DNA from: Fibrobacter succinogenes
GTDB taxonomy: Bacteria > Fibrobacterota > Fibrobacteria > Fibrobacterales > Fibrobacteraceae
Length of the DNA: 48,395 nucleotides
NCBI GenBank assembly: GCA_902771595.1
Contig: CACXXH010000012.1
Coordinates: 1 to 48,395, forward strand
Reading direction: 5' to 3'
A model generated the notes under the pieces. It worked only from the letters and a program-made list of their open reading frames with translations, searched no databases and was not told where the DNA came from. This document shows, piece after piece, positions 40,705 to 48,395 of this stretch (the first letter of the stretch is position 1; each line of letters opens with the position of its first letter). The position numbers and the translations under genes are program-made.

Positions 40705-41687
40705 ATGTACCGTTTTTCGCGTTTTTTTGCATTTTTAGCACTTCTTGCCATTCCTGCGCTCGCTTTTGACGTGTTGACGTGTCTGTCAAGGCGAACGTGG
40801 ATAACGCCCAGGTTTTCGTGGGCGACATGTTCAATTACGAAATCCAGGTGACTGCCCCGGAAAACGCCATCGTGGATTTGCCGAGTTTCGTGGGCAACCT
40901 CGGGAGTTTCGAGGTCAAGGAGATGAAGAACGAGAAGGTGACCGAGGGCATGCCCAAGGGTACCGCGAAGTTCGTGTGGCTTGCGACGCTCAATACGTTC
41001 GTGAGCGGCGACTTTTTGATTGCTCCGCAGCAGGTGAGTGCCGTTGTGGGTAGCGATACGGTGAAGACGAATACCGACCCGGTGGCGGTGAAGGTTTCGA
41101 TGCGCACCACAGGCGAAGAGACGGACATTTTGGAAGTGGAAGACCCGCTGGATGACCCGCGCCTGCCGCAGTGGCTCTACATCGTGCTGATTGTTTTGGG
41201 CGTGCTGTTGCTCGTGTTCCTCGGTTGGTTCTTGCACAAGAAGTTTGCGAAGCAGGGGGCCGCTCCGCGCCTGCCTCCGTACGAAGAGGCGGTGCTTGCC
41301 CTCAAGGAACTCCGCGCGAAGAACTACCTCGCCGAAGGGAACCAGGGCGATTACTTCATGGCTCTCGGGTTCATTGCCCGCTGTTACATCGAACGCCGTT
41401 TCGACGTGGATATCTTGGATGCGACTGTCGCCGAACTCAAACAGCGCATGGCGCACGTGGCGGGCCTTCCGCAGGCCTACAAGGAATCGGTCGTAACGCT
41501 CGCCGTGGAAACCGAGCCGGTGAAGTTCGCGAAGATGAAGCTCGAAGGCGAACGCTGCCGCTTCTGGGACGAATGGGCTGATCGCCTGCTCGAAGACACG
41601 AAGCCGACGCCGGAAGAGGAACAGGCCAAGAAAGAAGCTTTGAAAGCGGCGGTGCAGGAAGTCAAAGCCGCCCGCAAGGCAAAGTAA
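40705..41687 (+). pseudogene. BatD-like membrane protein interrupted by an 8-bp duplication
   Basis: ATG at 40705 encodes a signal peptide (MYRFSRFFAFLALLAIPALA, then FDV). Directly after it the frame breaks. Removing one copy of a perfect 8-bp duplication (TGACGTGT at 40767-40774 and 40775-40782) joins it to VSVKANVDNAQVFVGDMFNY and on to the stop at 41687. The rest fits a BatD-like layout: a beta-sandwich domain, one membrane helix (LPQWLYIVLIVLGVLLLVFLG) and a C-terminal helical, charged domain. A GTG at 40779 would restart the mature part without the signal, so little correct protein is expected. BatD proteins act with VWA-domain Bat proteins in envelope stress; none is encoded here. Confidence 0.8.
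40767..40782. repeat. 8-bp tandem duplication (TGACGTGT x2)
   Basis: Two adjacent perfect copies just after the signal-peptide codons of the BatD-like gene. The extra 8 bases shift the frame by two. Loss of one copy would restore the gene exactly. Confidence 0.95.
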
Positions 41688-41789
41688 TTTTTCCGAGAAA
41701 CTTCGTATAGCGGCGTACTCGGAGCCTCGCTGTACGATTTGTTCAGCTTCGGTCCTGCGGCCTTGCTCTACTCGCTTCTCGAAAAAATT
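41686..41789. terminator. Inverted repeat between convergent genes
   Basis: AATTTTTCCGAGAA (41686-41699) and TTCTCGAAAAAATT (41776-41789) are inverted with one mismatch, 76 bp apart. An inner pair, CGTATAGCG and CGCTGTACG, lies near 41705-41740. T or A runs flank both sides, so it can act as a two-way terminator for the BatD-like and MBL genes. It could also be an interspersed element with terminal inverted repeats. Confidence 0.45.
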
Positions 41790-41820
41790 GAGACTGGAAT
41801 AAAAAACTTGGGTCTCGTCT

Positions 41821-42660
41821 TTAGAGATTAATCGTCATTCCGGTGTGCATCTGCTCGGCGCGCTCGCCGAGGACTTCCCGCAATATTCCATAGGCGCGGT
41901 CGCCGGTGCAATGCCCGGTGTAGATTTTCTGCACGTCGAGTTCACGTAGCCTTTCGGCAAAGGCGCGTACGCGTGCGTCCGGGTAACGGAAAAGGTGGAA
42001 CCCGCCGAGAATCGCGTAAATCTTTTTGCCGGGGAAGGCGGCCTCGATTTCTTTCACGATGTTGTCCGCGCCCGCATGGCTGCAACTGTTCATGATGAAC
42101 AGCCCCTGCGGGGTATCGAACACCAGGCTCTGTTCGTGGTCGAAGTTGTCGTAGCGGTACTTGCCGTTTTCCTTGACGCTCAGGTGCGCCATCTCGCCGA
42201 TGCGTTCCAGCCCCGGGGTGGAATGCGGCACGAGCGTTATGCCCGGCGCAATTTCGGCGATGCCTTCCACGAAGCGGATGCGGTCAGCGAACCGTTCGAG
42301 CCATCCCTTGTGAATGCCGATGTAGTAATGGTATGTGAACCGCCCGAGCAGCTTCCCCGTGTGGTAGCAGTTTTCGGCAGCTCCCTTGCGCAGGTAGAAT
42401 GGCGCGCTGGAATTCGCCTTGAAGAATTTCGCCATGCCGTTCGCGTGGTCGTAATGCGCGTGGCTGAGCACGCCGATGTCGACCTGCGTGAGGTCTATGC
42501 CCATCACGTTTGCGTTTTTGGCGAACAGGTGCGAGGCTCCCGTGTCGAGCAGCACCTTGTGCCCTTCGTATTCTACGTACACGGAGAGCCCCCACTCGCC
42601 AAAGAGCTTGCGCGAGCAGCACGTGCCCGCAATGTTGTCTATGAGGACTTGGACTTTCAT
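41821..42660 (-). CDS. MBL-fold metallo-hydrolase
   Basis: 279 residues with the metallo-beta-lactamase motif LSHAHYDHANG (His67, His69, Asp71, His72) and later ILGGFHLF and GHCTGD with further metal-ligand His. The layout resembles the group that includes the methanopterin-related aminobenzene-phosphate synthases, where the substrate is a small phosphorylated or cyclic compound. No signal peptide, so cytoplasmic. The exact reaction is not readable from sequence. It follows the lipoprotein gene by 21 nt on the same strand. Confidence 0.88.
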   Translation of the reverse strand: MKVQVLIDNIAGTCCSRKLFGEWGLSVYVEYEGHKVLLDTGASHLFAKNANVMGIDLTQVDIGVLSHAHYDHANGMAKFFKANSSAPFYLRKGAAENCYHTGKLLGRFTYHYYIGIHKGWLERFADRIRFVEGIAEIAPGITLVPHSTPGLERIGEMAHLSVKENGKYRYDNFDHEQSLVFDTPQGLFIMNSCSHAGADNIVKEIEAAFPGKKIYAILGGFHLFRYPDARVRAFAERLRELDVQKIYTGHCTGDRAYGILREVLGERAEQMHTGMTINL

Positions 42661-42681
42661 CTTATGCCGGTGATTTCAGCC

Positions 42682-43305
42682 TTATTCGCAGTCGAGGCAG
42701 GTCCATTCGACCACGCCGTCGCAGCCTTCCTTGGAGCCGGTGAGGCGTTCGCATGTGTAGCTTTCGACGTCGATGAGGAATCCGAGATTGCCCGCGTTCC
42801 TGGTGCAGCATCCTTCGCAGTCGTTGTCGGAGCACTTGTCGTAGACGACGGCGTCTATGGATTTTCCGTTCTGGCGCAGCCTGAAGGTTTTGAGCTTGTA
42901 CTTTCCCCAGTCCTTCTCGTGGATGGAGATGATGTTGTGCTCGCTGACCCATTCCTCGGTCTGCTGGTCGCTCAGGCCTGCAAAGTAGCCCGCCCATTCG
43001 CAGCCGTTGTACTCGATGCATTCCTCGCTGCCGGGATCCGGCCACGAGATGTACCACGTGAGATATGCCTTGTTCCACACGGTGTCGGTCGGTGCGGTCG
43101 TCGAGGAACTCGATTCGGTCGGGAGGGGGGCGCTGGACAGCGGAAGTGTTTCGCTGGATTCCGGCTCAATAACGCTGCTCGATTCAGGCGTATTTCCTGC
43201 GCTCAAGTCGGTCGAAACGCCGCTGGAATTGCTGTCGGCACAGGCGGCGAACATCGTTGCGGCCATGAAGGCCGTTCCCATGAGAATCTTGTTTGCAAAT
43301 TTCAT
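42682..43305 (-). CDS. Cys-rich lipoprotein, unknown function
   Basis: Start at 43305 with AAAGGAG upstream. The 207-residue product has a lipobox-type signal (FANKILMGTAFMAATMFAAC) and a Ser/Thr/Glu-rich linker (ESSSVIEPESSETLPLSS). The mature domain has many Cys residues (EECIEYNGCEWAG, DKCSDNDCEGCC, and TCERL then ending EWTCLDCE), likely disulfide-bonded outside the inner membrane. No family recognised. Confidence 0.75.
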   Translation of the reverse strand: MKFANKILMGTAFMAATMFAACADSNSSGVSTDLSAGNTPESSSVIEPESSETLPLSSAPLPTESSSSTTAPTDTVWNKAYLTWYISWPDPGSEECIEYNGCEWAGYFAGLSDQQTEEWVSEHNIISIHEKDWGKYKLKTFRLRQNGKSIDAVVYDKCSDNDCEGCCTRNAGNLGFLIDVESYTCERLTGSKEGCDGVVEWTCLDCE

Positions 43306-43330
43306 GACGTCTCCTTTACCAAACACGGGT

Positions 43331-43891
43331 TTATTTAATTTCTTTTCCGTCGCTGAAGGCGTTGCCGACGCGGCGTTCCATCACGTAGTAGCCGTGGCCC
43401 GCGGAATCGTAACACACCGGCTCGAGTTTTTCCACGGAAAGTTTGCCGCTTGCATCCAGTGCGGATTCGTCGGCGGTCACGTTCACGACTTCGCCGATCA
43501 AGAGTTCGGATTCCTCGTCGTAGCTCACCATTTTGCATTCGAGCGTAAGCGGGAGTTCCGCGATGAGCGGGGCGTCCACGTGCGCGCTCTTGATGGCGGT
43601 GAACCCGGATTTTGCGAACTTGTCGGGGACCTTGTTGCCGGAGGTGACGCCGAGGTAGTCGATTGCCTTGATGTGCTTCGCGGTCGCCATGCTCACGGTA
43701 AATGCCTTGCGCGCCTTGATGTTCGGCATGGTCTTGTGCGATGCCGCCACGTAGATTGCCACTTGGTTCGTATCGCTTACGGAACCCCATGCGGCGACCA
43801 TCGCGTTGGGCGTGCCGTCTTCGTTGTAGGTTGCGATGACAAGCGTGGGTTGCGGGTAAAGGAATGCCTTGACTCCGAGATCTTTGCGCAT
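43331..43891 (-). CDS. Flavin reductase family protein
   Basis: 186 residues, with the flavin-reductase-like split-barrel pattern: YPQPTLVIATYNEDGTPNAM, AAWGSVSDTNQVAIYVAASH, KTMPNIKARKAFTVSM and FAKSGFTAIKS. The family binds FMN and reduces it with NAD(P)H or acts as an FMN-binding oxidoreductase. A GGAGG site precedes the ATG. It is divergent from lemA across 89 bp of AT-rich DNA that must hold both promoters. Confidence 0.88.
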   Translation of the reverse strand: MRKDLGVKAFLYPQPTLVIATYNEDGTPNAMVAAWGSVSDTNQVAIYVAASHKTMPNIKARKAFTVSMATAKHIKAIDYLGVTSGNKVPDKFAKSGFTAIKSAHVDAPLIAELPLTLECKMVSYDEESELLIGEVVNVTADESALDASGKLSVEKLEPVCYDSAGHGYYVMERRVGNAFSDGKEIK

Positions 43892-43980
43892 GGTAAAACC
43901 TCCGATTTTTTTACAAGATATATTATTCTGAGGCGAAAATTATATACTTTTTTCTTAAAACGGTTAGCAAAGGAGTCCTT

Positions 43981-44541
43981 ATGACTATCGGAATTATCGT
44001 CGCCATCGTAGTTGTCATCATCGTCGTGATGCTCATCTCCATGTACAACGGTCTCGTGAAACTTCGCAACAACCGCGAGAACGCTTTCGCGAATATCGAT
44101 GTGCAGCTCAAGCAGCGCTTTGACTTGGTTCCGCAGCTGGTGAATACGGTCAAGGGCTATGCCACGCACGAAAAGGAAACTCTTGAAAAGGTGACTGCCG
44201 CCCGTGCCGCCGCCATGAACGCCAGTACGGTCGATGAGAAGGTCGCCGCCGACAAGGCCCTTTCCGGTGCGCTCGCCGGGCTCCGCGTGTCCTTGGAAGC
44301 TTACCCTGAACTCAAGGCCGACCAGAGCTTCTTGCAGCTGCAGAACGAGCTTGCCGATATCGAGAATAAGCTCTCCGCCGCCCGTAGGTTCTTCAACTCC
44401 ACTACCCGCGAGTTCAACAACGCTTGCGAGGTGTTCCCGAGCAATATCGTGGCTGGCATGTTCGGCTTCAGGCGCGCGCCCATGTACGAGCCTACCGAGG
44501 GCCGCGAAGCGCTGAACAAGGCTCCCGAGGTACGTTTTTAG
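43981..44541 (+). CDS. lemA: LemA family membrane protein
   Basis: 186 residues: an N-terminal membrane anchor (IIVAIVVVIIVVMLISMYNG) and the LemA helical domain with the typical YNGLVKLRNNRENAFANIDV, LKQRFDLVPQLVNTVKGYA, then TREFNNACEVFPSNIVAGM. The function of LemA is unclear; it is very often next to an M48 or HtpX-type gene, as here (72 nt downstream). AAAGGAG is at the right distance before the ATG. Confidence 0.95.
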   Translation: MTIGIIVAIVVVIIVVMLISMYNGLVKLRNNRENAFANIDVQLKQRFDLVPQLVNTVKGYATHEKETLEKVTAARAAAMNASTVDEKVAADKALSGALAGLRVSLEAYPELKADQSFLQLQNELADIENKLSAARRFFNSTTREFNNACEVFPSNIVAGMFGFRRAPMYEPTEGREALNKAPEVRF

Positions 44542-44558
44542 GAATGAAAAATGTGGAG

Positions 44559-44607
44559 TGTGGAATGTGAAATGAATAATTACACACCTCACATTTCACA
44601 TTACACA
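44559..44607. repeat. Inverted repeat between lemA and the M48 gene
   Basis: TGTGGAATGTGAAATG (44559-44574) and CATTTCACATTACACA (44592-44607) are inverted with 15 of 16 bases matching. It fills the short gap and ends 5 nt before the M48 start, where a ribosome-binding site is expected, so the hairpin might limit translation of the protease or be an interspersed element. Confidence 0.6.
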
Positions 44608-44612
44608 TCCTT

Positions 44613-45641
44613 ATGAAGTACGTCGGCATTCAGACCCAGATTTGGCGGAATAACCGCAATACGGTTATTCTGCTCCTTATGTTCCCGGTCATCCTTTTGG
44701 GGATGGTCCTCGGGACTATTATGCTGCTCGACTGGCTCGGCTATTTCTGCTGGGACGGCGTGTGCGAAGCCGGCCTCCAGGCGACCACGTTCCATTGGGA
44801 TGTCATCTGGCGGTATTTCCTGGATGCGATGCCGTTTACGCTTGCGGTAACGGCCATCTGGTTTGTCATCGCTTATTTCACGAACACCGCGATTATACGC
44901 CACGCCACGCATGCGCGCCCGCTTGAGCGCAAGGAAAACGTGCGCGTCTACAACATCGTCGAGAACCTCTGCATCGCGGGCGGAATCGAGATGCCCAAGA
45001 TAAACATCGTGGAGGATTCGAGCCTCAACGCTTTCGCGAGCGGGATAGATATCAATTCCTATACCATCACGCTTACCACGGGAATCATTGACAAGCTGGA
45101 CGATGCGGAACTTTCTGCCGTGGTGGGGCACGAACTCACGCACATCAAGAACCGCGATACGCGCCTGATGGTGGTCTGCATCGTTTTCGTGGGCATTTTC
45201 TCGATGCTCATGAGCGTGTTGAGCCGTGTACTGAGCAGCATGTGGCAGACTCCGCGGTATCGCGGGCGCCGCAAGAACGATAGCGCGGGCGCGGGTATCG
45301 TCCTCGTCTTGATTGTATTGCTCGTGTGGGCGACCATCGGGTATTTCTTCAGTTCACTCACGCGCCTCGCCATTTCTCGCAAGCGCGAGTATGTCGCCGA
45401 TGCGGGCGGCGCCGAGCTTTGCGGTGATCCGCTGGCACTGGCATCGGCCCTGAGGAAGATTTCCAACGATCCGGGGCTTGCCTCCGTGCAGCGCGACGAC
45501 ATAGCGCAGCTCTACGTGATTCACCCTGACGAGGAATACGACAACGAGATGGGCCTTACGGGCCTGGTCGCGAAGGCGAATATCTTGTTCTGCACGCACC
45601 CCGACACTCCGGAACGCATCAAGCTCCTGGAACAGTTTTAA
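44613..45641 (+). CDS. M48 family (HtpX-like) membrane metalloprotease
   Basis: 342 residues. Two N-terminal membrane segments, HELTHIKN near residue 171 (HExxH), two more membrane segments (SRVLSSMWQT, then a strongly hydrophobic run at about 228-250) and REYVADAGGAELCGDP near 258 holding the third zinc ligand. This is the usual HtpX/M48 layout for quality control of membrane proteins. Paired with lemA. The start has no clear ribosome-binding site; the inverted repeat in front may explain that. Confidence 0.92.
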   Translation: MKYVGIQTQIWRNNRNTVILLLMFPVILLGMVLGTIMLLDWLGYFCWDGVCEAGLQATTFHWDVIWRYFLDAMPFTLAVTAIWFVIAYFTNTAIIRHATHARPLERKENVRVYNIVENLCIAGGIEMPKINIVEDSSLNAFASGIDINSYTITLTTGIIDKLDDAELSAVVGHELTHIKNRDTRLMVVCIVFVGIFSMLMSVLSRVLSSMWQTPRYRGRRKNDSAGAGIVLVLIVLLVWATIGYFFSSLTRLAISRKREYVADAGGAELCGDPLALASALRKISNDPGLASVQRDDIAQLYVIHPDEEYDNEMGLTGLVAKANILFCTHPDTPERIKLLEQF

Positions 45642-45680
45642 TTCCGCCGCCACCGTTGTGGGTGGCGAGCGTCTCCGCCG

Positions 45681-45753
45681 CGTCGTCATGCCGCAGTTGC
45701 GGAGCAACAAGGGCATCCATTGCGTCATATCGCAGCTACGAAAGTAGCAATGG
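45681..45753. repeat. Interspersed repeat copy related to the GT4 insertion
   Basis: CGTCATGCCGCAG and CAAGGGCATCCA recur here in the same order as at 16185-16217 in the GT4 gene. The end forms a hairpin (CCATTGC with GCAATGG at 45717-45753). Lying in a non-coding stretch, this copy shows that the element is mobile or dispersed rather than part of the enzyme. Confidence 0.7.
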
Positions 45754-45824
45754 CGTTTATTTTTCAACTGACATTTTTTGTCATAAATAAAATGTATCTT
45801 TCTAATGAAAAAGAGAGGTACATT

Positions 45825-45974
45825 ATGATGAACTGGAACAAGATTTTCGATTATGCCTTGCGTACGGCCCTGGTGGCGCTTTCTGTTGCCGTATTCGGCA
45901 TTATTCTACGTTTACGAAGTCGCCCGAATTTAAAGCCCCGCGGGCGTGCCGCCTTTTGGCGGATGCGAGAGTGA
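45825..45974 (+). CDS. Small membrane protein (49 aa), C-terminus made of repeat DNA
   Basis: ATG at 45825 (GAGAGG upstream) opens MMNWNKIFDYALRTALVALS then VAVFGIILRLRSR, one membrane helix with positive flanks. From about residue 35 the coding sequence runs into a GC-rich element with a palindromic CGCC-TTTT-GGCG core, giving the tail RGRAAFWRMRE. The peptide was probably longer or different before the element arrived. No family recognised. Confidence 0.5.
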   Translation: MMNWNKIFDYALRTALVALSVAVFGIILRLRSRPNLKPRGRAAFWRMRE

Positions 45975-46027
45975 GCGACCGGATGTTCTGCGCCAGGGAC
46001 GTCGAACGAACGGTCTCTGTGAACGGA

Positions 46028-46051
46028 AAAGGCCCGTCTTAACGGGCCTTT
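46028..46051. terminator. Two-way terminator hairpin
   Basis: AAAGGCCCGT and ACGGGCCTTT form perfect 10-bp arms around CTTA. It works on either strand by shape, though the T run is short. It lies 54 nt after the small membrane protein gene. Confidence 0.7.
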
Positions 46052-46144
46052 GCAGTGAGAGTGAGCGCCTGCCGGAGTAATTTAATGCTAGAGCGAAGCG
46101 CGAGCGGTCTTTTGCAAACGGTCTTTTGCAAACGGTTAAAAAAA

Positions 46145-46168
46145 CCTCGGCGAGATGCCGAGGCTTTT
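46145..46168 (-). terminator. Terminator of the GH45 gene
   Basis: CCTCGGC and GCCGAGG with a GAGAT loop, flanked by A and T runs. On the - strand the stem is followed by seven T. It ends 23 nt past the endoglucanase stop codon. Confidence 0.85.
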
Positions 46169-46190
46169 CAAATTCACTGAATGTTCTGTA

Positions 46191-47624
46191 TTAGTATCTC
46201 TGCTTCAGCACATCCGGGCATTCCACTTCTTCGTAGTTGTGCTCGGGGTTGCCTGCTGCGTGCATCCATTCGGCGAGGAACAAGCATCCCTTCTTGGCTT
46301 CGGCGTCATTGCTGAACACGCTTTCGCACTTCTTCTGGAGGCATCTCTGCATTGCGCTTGCCTGGTAGTTCGATTCCACTTCGCACTTGGAAAGCAGACC
46401 GCCGTACTGTTCACCCTGATCGCCCCAGCCCATGCTGCTGCAACCGTTGAACTGGCCAACGCCACCACCCGGAATCATGATGTCGAACTGTCCTTGCTGA
46501 ACGTCGCCACCGATGTTCGTGGTCATGATGATGAGCTTCTTGCCCTTGATGGCCTTGGTGTTTGCGTTGGTGGAGTTGTAGTGGCCTTCGCCTGTGAAAG
46601 TCAACTGGAAACACTTGCCGCAGTCACCGCCGTTGCTTGCGGGCACGGCAGCGAATGCGAAGCCGTAATCGTCGCAGCCGTCAACCGTGAACGGAATCTG
46701 GCTCGTACAGGTCATGAGGCCGCCGCCGCTGCAGACGCTTCCGCCACCCCAGTCGGTGCTTTCGCTCTTGCCCTTGTTGGTGCACTGCTTGGCGTAATTG
46801 CCGTGTGCGTGTTCCGGCCAGGAGCAGTGAGGCTTGCAGCAGTCCCAGTAACGGGTTGCCCAGCCGCTACCCTTGGAGCCGCCCTTCGTCTTGATGGTCG
46901 GGCATCCGCCTGTGGGCTTGGAGGAGCTGCTCTGTACGCTGCTGGAGGACTTCGCACTGCTGGAGCTCTGTACACTGCTGGAGCTCTTCACGCTGCTGGA
47001 AGATGCCGCGATGCTGCTGGAAGAAACGATGAGGATGTTGCTCGAGGATACGGGCTCGCTGGAGCTCGATACGGGTTCCTTGGTGAACTTGTCGCCCGGC
47101 TGGAGGACCGGGAGGCTACCGATGTCGCTCACCACGGCGAGGACATTGCCGGAACCGTCCGCTGCGAGAATCTGGCCTGTCGTGAAGTCGAATATGCCGA
47201 TTTGGCGGCCTTCCACGTCGGTGACGACGCTGTACTGGCCATCTGCGGTGGGGTAGATGAGGTATTCGGTTGTACCGTCGTTGAACAGCCATACGCTGCC
47301 GACGATGGCGTAAACTTGCTTATTGGGAGAAAGGGTGGGGAGTGTATTCAAGTCGAGGCCATCGATGATGACTTCGCCGTTGAGGTTCCTGAGCACGCCG
47401 ACGTACGATCCCTCATAGAAGACGATGCTGCCGATAATGTTACCATCAGCGTCGGTTACGGTACCGTCCAGATAAATGATGTAGTCGGTATCGAACGAGA
47501 AAAGCCATGCGGGAGCTGTGACGATATAGTCCGGAGTGCCGGGACCGGCAGGTTCCTCGGTACAGTTCCAGGCAAAAAGTAGTGCTCCTGCGATGAGCAG
47601 AGACTTAAAAAAATTTTTCTTCAT
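46191..47624 (-). CDS. Family 45 endoglucanase lipoprotein
   Basis: About 477 residues; the start at 47624 has AAAGGAAG upstream. A lipobox (LLFAWNC) shows lipid anchoring. Residues about 25-175 form an unrecognised beta-rich domain with repeated strands (YIIYLDGTVTDADGNIIGS, TTEYLIYPTADGQYSVV). A poly-Ser linker (about 178-234) with S-S-S-S-V/A blocks follows. The catalytic GH45 domain has RYWDCCKPHCSWPEHAHG (first Asp near 258), CGKCFQLTF and FDIMIPGGGVGQFNGC (second Asp near 380). The enzyme cuts internal beta-1,4 bonds of cellulose. The lipid anchor and the extra N-terminal domain suggest a surface enzyme on the cell. Confidence 0.92.
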   Translation of the reverse strand: MKKNFFKSLLIAGALLFAWNCTEEPAGPGTPDYIVTAPAWLFSFDTDYIIYLDGTVTDADGNIIGSIVFYEGSYVGVLRNLNGEVIIDGLDLNTLPTLSPNKQVYAIVGSVWLFNDGTTEYLIYPTADGQYSVVTDVEGRQIGIFDFTTGQILAADGSGNVLAVVSDIGSLPVLQPGDKFTKEPVSSSSEPVSSSNILIVSSSSIAASSSSVKSSSSVQSSSSAKSSSSVQSSSSKPTGGCPTIKTKGGSKGSGWATRYWDCCKPHCSWPEHAHGNYAKQCTNKGKSESTDWGGGSVCSGGGLMTCTSQIPFTVDGCDDYGFAFAAVPASNGGDCGKCFQLTFTGEGHYNSTNANTKAIKGKKLIIMTTNIGGDVQQGQFDIMIPGGGVGQFNGCSSMGWGDQGEQYGGLLSKCEVESNYQASAMQRCLQKKCESVFSNDAEAKKGCLFLAEWMHAAGNPEHNYEEVECPDVLKQRY

Positions 47625-48176
47625 ATATCTTCCTTTCTCTCTTTCCCCCAACACTTTACCGACACAAAGATACTTTAATGATGTCGAAATTCCATGTAAA
47701 AAAACGGCAAAACTCGATTATGCGTTCCTTTTATGTTCCCGGTCACATCGCGGGGCCCCTGAATGTAAACTAATGTAAAATTTTCGAATGTAAAAATAAA
47801 ATTACAAAAGAGAGCCGGAGGCGGAGGAACTTGGTTCGGCTTTACTTCACACAGGTTGATTAATTGTTGATAAGTTGGATTTATCCTATTCTCAAAAATA
47901 TTGAAACCTTGAAATTTCGCAAAAAAGGGCATTTCGATGGGCGGTGCCGGGGGTGCGGCGAAAATCCCGGAAAAAGCGGCTCCAAAATGTGGATAACTTG
48001 CCGTTTTTCGCCTTTTTCGGTAAAAAAAGAAAAAAAACGCTTGAAAAAAAACTGTCATTTGCTAAATTTGTGGCTCAATTTCGGAGAGTACCGCTTCCTA
48101 TGCTTTCCGGGATAACGGAAGTCCTTGAGACTTTTTGACTTGAAGCGATAAACCTTCTGCTGAAGAAGAGGATAAA
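47625..48176. other. Intergenic region upstream of tuf
   Basis: 552 bp without a supportable gene. It is AT-rich with runs of A and T. Nothing is seen in the left 400 bp apart from weak hairpins; no tRNA-like cloverleaf was found. The tuf promoter lies at 48041-48068 and the ribosome-binding site GAGG at about 48168. Confidence 0.7.
48041..48068 (+). promoter_or_regulatory. Sigma-70-type promoter of tuf
   Basis: TTGAAA at 48041-48046, 16 nt spacer, TAAATT at 48063-48068. The 5' leader of about 100 nt ends with a ribosome-binding site before ATG 48177. Confidence 0.6.
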
Positions 48177-48395
48177 ATGGCAAAAGAACATTTTGACAGA
48201 AGCAAGCCGCACTGCAACATCGGCACCATCGGCCACGTTGACCACGGTAAAACCACTCTGACCGCTGCAATCTGCACGACTCTCGCTGCCCGCGGTCTCG
48301 CCAGCGCCAAGCGTTTCGACGAAATCGACAACGCTCCTGAAGAAAAGGCTCGTGGTATCACGATCAACACTTCTCACGTCGAATACACCACTGCA
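48177..48395 (+). CDS. tuf: Elongation factor Tu, N-terminal part (cut by the window edge)
   Basis: The first 73 residues are visible: [20 protein letters not shown], the P-loop GHVDHGKT, and switch-[15 protein letters not shown]-Tu brings aminoacyl-tRNA to the ribosome in a GTP-dependent way. It has its own promoter and no ribosomal protein gene ahead of it, so it is not placed as in the str operon. The gene continues beyond the window. Confidence 0.97.
   Translation, partial: MAKEHFDRSKPHCNIGTIGHVDHGKTTLTAAICTTLAARGLASAKRFDEIDNAPEEKARGITINTSHVEYTTA

Noticed and set aside
41995..43338. 447-codon + strand frame
   Set aside because: Antisense to the MBL hydrolase and lipoprotein genes; Ala/Val/Phe-rich composition without any motif.
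46155..47582. 475-codon + strand frame
   Set aside because: Antisense to the GH45 gene; Ala-, Val- and Gly-rich, with repeats that only mirror the Ser linker.
47655..48030. tRNA gene upstream of tuf
   Set aside because: No cloverleaf, T-loop word or CCA end could be found in this stretch.

Overview
The window looks like a chromosomal segment of a Fibrobacter-type bacterium (Fibrobacterota, gut or rumen cellulose degrader). The basis is a family 45 endoglucanase lipoprotein with a poly-Ser linker, several short-lipobox lipoproteins, a giant secreted protein with carbohydrate-binding-like domains, a LemA/M48 pair, and a tuf gene at the right edge. The assignment comes from gene content and style; no rRNA or tRNA gene was found to confirm it.

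Layout. 1-12.6 kb: a + strand run of a lipoprotein, a 3662-residue secreted alpha/beta-hydrolase-like protein and a small exported protein. 12.6-21.6 kb: GC-rich housekeeping and envelope genes: MurJ flippase, a transglutaminase-like lipoprotein, a GT4 glycosyltransferase carrying in-frame interspersed repeats, a degenerate GGDEF-like protein, a DUF4954 left-handed-helix protein, a small M48-like membrane protease and a sodium:solute symporter. 21.7-39.1 kb: an AT-richer accessory/defence island. 39.1-48.4 kb: core-like genes again: a DUF4434-type secreted protein, a frameshifted BatD-like gene, an MBL hydrolase, a flavin reductase, lemA, an M48 protease, the GH45 endoglucanase and the start of tuf with its own promoter.

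The island centres on a type I restriction-modification cluster on the - strand: hsdM, a GIY-YIG (T5orf172-like) protein with two RAMA-like repeats, hsdS with four 12-bp TAEL-type linker repeats, then a 60-residue protein, an SDH_sah/ClpP-like protease, hsdR and a TPR protein. hsdM, the GIY-YIG gene and hsdS are 3 nt apart or overlap by 4 nt, so the GIY-YIG protein is most simply read as part of the system. Around it lie an AlbA_2/RecG-type ATP-binding regulator, an XRE-RHH regulator with a perfect 26-bp palindrome, a RES-domain protein, an RloA-like AAA ATPase, and remnants: a DUF1016 nuclease missing its catalytic core, a GNAT toxin cut after about 34 residues, a secreted-protein remnant and a frameshifted orphan gene.

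Non-coding structure is rich. There are three 39-bp palindromic repeats with covarying arms downstream of an unlisted 50-residue membrane peptide, a multi-hairpin element at 36.9 kb that looks like a structured RNA, GTCGCA/TGCGAC palindromes in front of two unrelated accessory genes, and two families of short interspersed repeats that have entered coding sequence. An 8-bp tandem duplication breaks the BatD-like gene just after its signal peptide.
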